This document shows positions 61,257-64,000 of a DNA stretch of 64,000 nt, in pieces (within the stretch, counting starts at the first letter, position 1; every line of letters begins with the position of its first letter). The stretch comes from Buttiauxella sp035271705. Its GTDB lineage: Bacteria; Pseudomonadota; Gammaproteobacteria; Enterobacterales; Enterobacteriaceae. The stretch lies in NCBI RefSeq assembly GCF_035271705.1, contig NZ_DATERI010000217.1, positions 3,596 to 67,595 of the forward strand, read 5' to 3'. The notes beneath the pieces are model-generated. The model had not been told where the DNA came from and made no database searches. It was given only the letters and a program-made list of their open reading frames with translations. The position numbers were made by a program, and so were the translations under genes.

Positions 61257-61566
61257 GGGCTACCTTATCTCGCCATTCTGGCGCCGGGCAGTGCTCAAAA
61301 TCCTCACGTACTTCATGTACGCTCCGGTTTTTGCGCGCTGGCCGTTGTCAGACTGCCTTCGCCGCTAACACCCTATCTTTCTGAGCTTATACCTCTTTCT
61401 TATTGCAAATCACTAAACGATATATAAAACCGTTACAGCTTTGACACTCATTATAAATACACTGGTCACCATTAATCAGACCGTAATACCCAAAAGATTT
61501 CAAGATGCAGCCAACGCATCGGCAACTTGAAAGATGACGGGGATATCACATTTATAAGGGTGTCCA
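61257..61566. other. yfeX-cysP gap with repeats and the cysP leader
   Basis: 310 bases. The first ~120 bases form an imperfect palindromic element (outer GGCAGT/ACTGCC at ~61289 and ~61350, inner CGTAC-TTCAT-GTACG at ~61309-61323), probably an intergenic repeat that I cannot classify. A shortened ERIC lies at 61484-61546. The AT-rich middle (61380-61480) should carry the cysP promoter and CysB sites, but no precise site could be fixed. Confidence 0.45.
61484..61546. repeat. Internally deleted ERIC (about 63 bases) in the cysP leader
   Basis: Arms TAATACCCAAAAGATTTCAAG and CGGCAACTTGAAAGATGACGG are retained. GATGCAG is joined directly to CCAACGCA, so the centre is lost. It ends about 20 bases before the cysP start. 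Confidence 0.8.
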
Positions 61567-62583
61567 ATGGCCATGACGTCAGTGAAAAAAGTTTGGAGTA
61601 CGCTTGTTGTTTCTGCGTTATTGGCAGGTTCAGCCCATGCTACAGAACTGTTGAACAGCTCTTATGATGTGTCTCGTGAGCTATTTACCGCATTGAACCC
61701 TGCTTTCCAAAAGCAATGGGAGCAGGAAAATAGCGGTGACAAGCTGGTGATTAAACAATCTCATGCCGGGTCATCAAAACAAGCGTTGGCGATTTTACAG
61801 GGTTTAAAAGCAGACGTTGTAACTTATAACCAGGTTTCTGATGTGCAGATCCTGCATGACAAAGGTAAGCTGATTCCAGCCGACTGGCAGACCCGTTTAC
61901 CGAATAACAGTTCTCCGTTCTACTCCACTATGGGTTTCCTGGTGCGCAAAGGTAACCCGAAAAATATCCACGACTGGAGTGATTTAGTTCGCCCGGACGT
62001 GAAGCTCATTTTCCCGAATCCAAAAACCTCAGGTAACGCACGTTACACCTACTTAGGCGCATGGGGTGCAGCGAACAAAGCTGACGGTGGTGATAAAGCC
62101 AAAACCGAACAGTTCATGACACAGTTCCTGAAAAACGTCGAAGTCTTTGATACCGGTGGCCGTGGCGCAACCACAACATTTGTTGAGCGTGGTTTGGGCG
62201 ACGTGTTGATTAGCTTTGAATCTGAGGTGAACAACATCCGTAACCAGTATGCGAAAGATGGCTACGAAGTGGTTATTCCGAAGGTCAATATTCTGGCTGA
62301 GTTCCCGGTGGCGTGGGTTGATAAAAACGTCAAAGCCAACGGCACTGAAAAAGCGGCGAAAGAGTATCTCAATTTCCTGTATAGCCCAGCGGCGCAAACC
62401 ATTATCACTGACTATTACTACCGCGTGAACAACCCGCAGGTCATGGACAAACTGAAGGATAAATTCCCGCAGACTGAATTGTTCCGCGTGGAAGATGAAT
62501 TTGGTGGCTGGCCTGAAGTGATGAAAACCCATTTTGTGAGTGGTGGTGAATTTGACACGCTGCTGAGCAAGGGGCGTGAGTGA
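61567..62583 (+). CDS. cysP: Thiosulfate-binding protein CysP
   Basis: 338 residues (E. coli 338). Signal peptide (TLVVSALLAGSAHA), then the sulfate-binding family motifs ELLNSSYDVSRELF, KQSHAGSSKQALAILQGLKAD, FPNPKTSGNARYTYL, and GRGATTTFVERGLGDVLISFE. Periplasmic binding protein of the CysUWA importer. First gene of the cysPUWA operon, normally CysB-controlled. The start may be the ATG at 61567 or the one six bases later. Confidence 0.96.
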   Translation: MAMTSVKKVWSTLVVSALLAGSAHATELLNSSYDVSRELFTALNPAFQKQWEQENSGDKLVIKQSHAGSSKQALAILQGLKADVVTYNQVSDVQILHDKGKLIPADWQTRLPNNSSPFYSTMGFLVRKGNPKNIHDWSDLVRPDVKLIFPNPKTSGNARYTYLGAWGAANKADGGDKAKTEQFMTQFLKNVEVFDTGGRGATTTFVERGLGDVLISFESEVNNIRNQYAKDGYEVVIPKVNILAEFPVAWVDKNVKANGTEKAAKEYLNFLYSPAAQTIITDYYYRVNNPQVMDKLKDKFPQTELFRVEDEFGGWPEVMKTHFVSGGEFDTLLSKGRE

Positions 62584-63416
62584 TGTTTGCTGTTGCCACC
62601 AAACGTGTGTTGCCAGGCTTCACGTTAAGCCTTGGCACCAGTTTGTTGTTTGTTTGCCTGATTTTGCTGCTGCCTCTGAGCGCACTGGTGATGCAACTTT
62701 CTGAGATGACGCTGGCTCAGTATTGGGAAGTGATCACCAATCCACAGGTTGTCGCGGCCTATAAAGTGACGCTGCTGTCTGCGGGTGTGGCGTCTATCTT
62801 TAACGGTTTCTTTGGCATGCTGATGGCGTGGATCCTGACTCGCTATCAGTTTCCAGGGCGCAGCCTGCTTGATGCATTAATGGATTTACCGTTTGCATTA
62901 CCCACGGCGGTGGCCGGTTTAACGCTTGCAGGGCTTTTTTCAGTAAACGGTTGGTACGGCGAATGGTTGGCACAGTTTGGTATCAAGGTGACATACACCT
63001 GGTTGGGGATTGCCGTTGCGATGGCATTTACCAGCATCCCGTTTGTGGTGCGAACCATTCAGCCAGTGCTTGAAGAGTTAGGGCCAGAATACGAAGAAGC
63101 GGCTGAAACGCTGGGTGCGACGCGCTGGCAGAGTTTCCGTCGTGTGATTTTACCGGAGCTTTCTCCGGCGCTGATGGCAGGTGTCGCGCTGTCGTTTACG
63201 CGTAGCCTGGGTGAGTTTGGCGCGGTGATTTTTATCGCCGGTAACATCGCCTGGAAAACCGAAGTGACGTCGCTGATGATTTTCGTGCGTTTGCAGGAAT
63301 TTGATTATCCGGCAGCCAGTGCCATTGCCTCGGTTATTCTCGCGGCTTCACTGCTGTTGCTGTTCACCATTAACACGCTGCAAAGTCGCTTTGGTCGGCG
63401 CGTGGTAGGTCACTGA
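62583..63416 (+). CDS. cysU: Sulfate/thiosulfate permease CysU (CysT)
   Basis: 277 residues from the ATG at 62583, which overlaps the cysP TGA (TGATG). Six-helix ABC permease with the coupling loop EEAAETLGATRWQSFRRVILPELSPALMAG. It forms the channel with CysW. Confidence 0.96.
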   Translation: MFAVATKRVLPGFTLSLGTSLLFVCLILLLPLSALVMQLSEMTLAQYWEVITNPQVVAAYKVTLLSAGVASIFNGFFGMLMAWILTRYQFPGRSLLDALMDLPFALPTAVAGLTLAGLFSVNGWYGEWLAQFGIKVTYTWLGIAVAMAFTSIPFVVRTIQPVLEELGPEYEEAAETLGATRWQSFRRVILPELSPALMAGVALSFTRSLGEFGAVIFIAGNIAWKTEVTSLMIFVRLQEFDYPAASAIASVILAASLLLLFTINTLQSRFGRRVVGH

Positions 63417-64000
63417 TGACGGACGTAACTGAATTGAAAAGTTATAGGCGCACCGGTTTTAACTGGGGTAAATGGGTTCTCATTGGCCTCGGGGTGTTGA
63501 TTTCGTTTCTGCTACTGGTGGTGCCGGTCGCCTCTATTTTTGTGCATGCATTCTCAAAAGGGTTGATGCCTGCGCTGCGGAATATTGTCGACCCGGATAT
63601 GTTGCACGCCATCTGGTTGACGGTGATGATTGCCCTGATTACCGTGCCAGTGAACCTGGTGTTCGGTATTTTGCTGGCCTGGCTTGTCACGCGTTTTGAC
63701 TTCCCAGGACGCCAACTGCTGTTAACGCTTCTGGATATCCCGTTTGCGGTATCACCGGTCGTTGCGGGTTTGGTTTATCTGCTGTTTTACGGTTCAAATG
63801 GTCCGTTAGCCAGCTTCATGGATGCACATAACATCCAGATTATGTTCGCCTGGCCGGGTATGGTGCTGGTGACAATTTTTGTGACCTGCCCATTCGTGGT
63901 ACGTGAGTTGGTGCCGGTGATGTTAAGCCAGGGTAGCCATGAAGACGAAGCGGCGATTCTACTGGGAGCTTCGGGCTGGCAGATGTTCAGACGCGTGACA
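63416..64000 (+). CDS. cysW: Sulfate/thiosulfate permease CysW, C-terminus outside the window
   Basis: The first 195 codons are present, starting in overlap with the cysU stop (TGATG). ABC permease with ILLAWLVTRFDFPGRQLLLTLLDIPFAVSPVVAGLVYLL-type helices, and the coupling loop EDEAAILLGASGWQMFRRV begins just before the window end. Partner of CysU; cysA is expected to follow. Confidence 0.95.
   Translation, partial: MTDVTELKSYRRTGFNWGKWVLIGLGVLISFLLLVVPVASIFVHAFSKGLMPALRNIVDPDMLHAIWLTVMIALITVPVNLVFGILLAWLVTRFDFPGRQLLLTLLDIPFAVSPVVAGLVYLLFYGSNGPLASFMDAHNIQIMFAWPGMVLVTIFVTCPFVVRELVPVMLSQGSHEDEAAILLGASGWQMFRRVT

Overview
The window is chromosomal DNA of a member of the Enterobacteriaceae. From about 31.6 kb onward the gene order follows the Escherichia/Salmonella backbone (ypfN-dapE-yffB-ypfM-acrD-narQ-aegA ... 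nudK-ypfG-tktB-talA-maeB ... hemF-amiA-ypeA-yfeZ-yfeY-yfeX-cysPUW), and most proteins have the lengths known from E. coli. Several differences (a napFDABC operon without napGH, narP next to narQ, no eut operon, no ucpA, an added sulfur cluster and an orphan adhesin) point to another genus of the family. A Buttiauxella- or Kluyvera-like organism is only a guess. No rRNA, tRNA, CRISPR array, prophage or intact insertion sequence was seen.

Layout. (1) 1-17.4 kb: a complete aromatic catabolic island. FeaR, FeaB (only its N-terminus is in the window) and the periplasmic amine oxidase TynA turn phenylethylamine into phenylacetate. PaaK activates it, PaaABCDE epoxidises it, PaaG/PaaZ isomerise and open the ring, and PaaF/H/J with the thioesterases PaaI/PaaY complete degradation to acetyl-CoA and succinyl-CoA under the PaaX repressor. 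(2) 17.4-21.8 kb: a small lipoprotein, a cupin, the tyrosine permease tyrP behind two TyrR boxes, and a TetR regulator divergent from an ABC-type membrane protein with two perfect palindromes between them. (3) 21.8-29.5 kb: an eight-gene operon (family-3 amino-acid ABC transporter with two binding proteins, GNAT acetyltransferase, two flavin-dependent monooxygenases, M20 deacylase). It resembles the Bacillus yxe/ytm clusters that salvage sulfur from S-modified cysteines. (4) 29.8-31.5 kb: a tripartite hipBST toxin-antitoxin module. (5) 31.6-37.6 kb: ypfN, dapE, yffB, ypfM, acrD. (6) 37.7-47.1 kb: a nitrate block, narQ-narP, aegA and napFDABC, with an FNR/NarP promoter before napF. (7) 47.3-55 kb: nudK, ypfG, tktB-talA and maeB. 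(8) 55-64 kb: a lone CfaE/CblD-type adhesin where E. coli carries eut, then hemF-amiA, ypeA-yfeZ-yfeY, yfeX and the sulfate/thiosulfate genes cysPUW (cysW cut by the window end).

Repeats are partitioned. REP/BIME-like palindromic elements occur only in the first 18.5 kb. ERIC (IRU) elements, twelve recognised including internally deleted forms, occur only from 31.8 kb onward. The most interesting items are the sulfur-compound operon, hipBST with its conserved Ser57-Ile-Ser59 loop, the compact nitrate block, the orphan adhesin, and ERIC elements that touch coding sequence or leaders.
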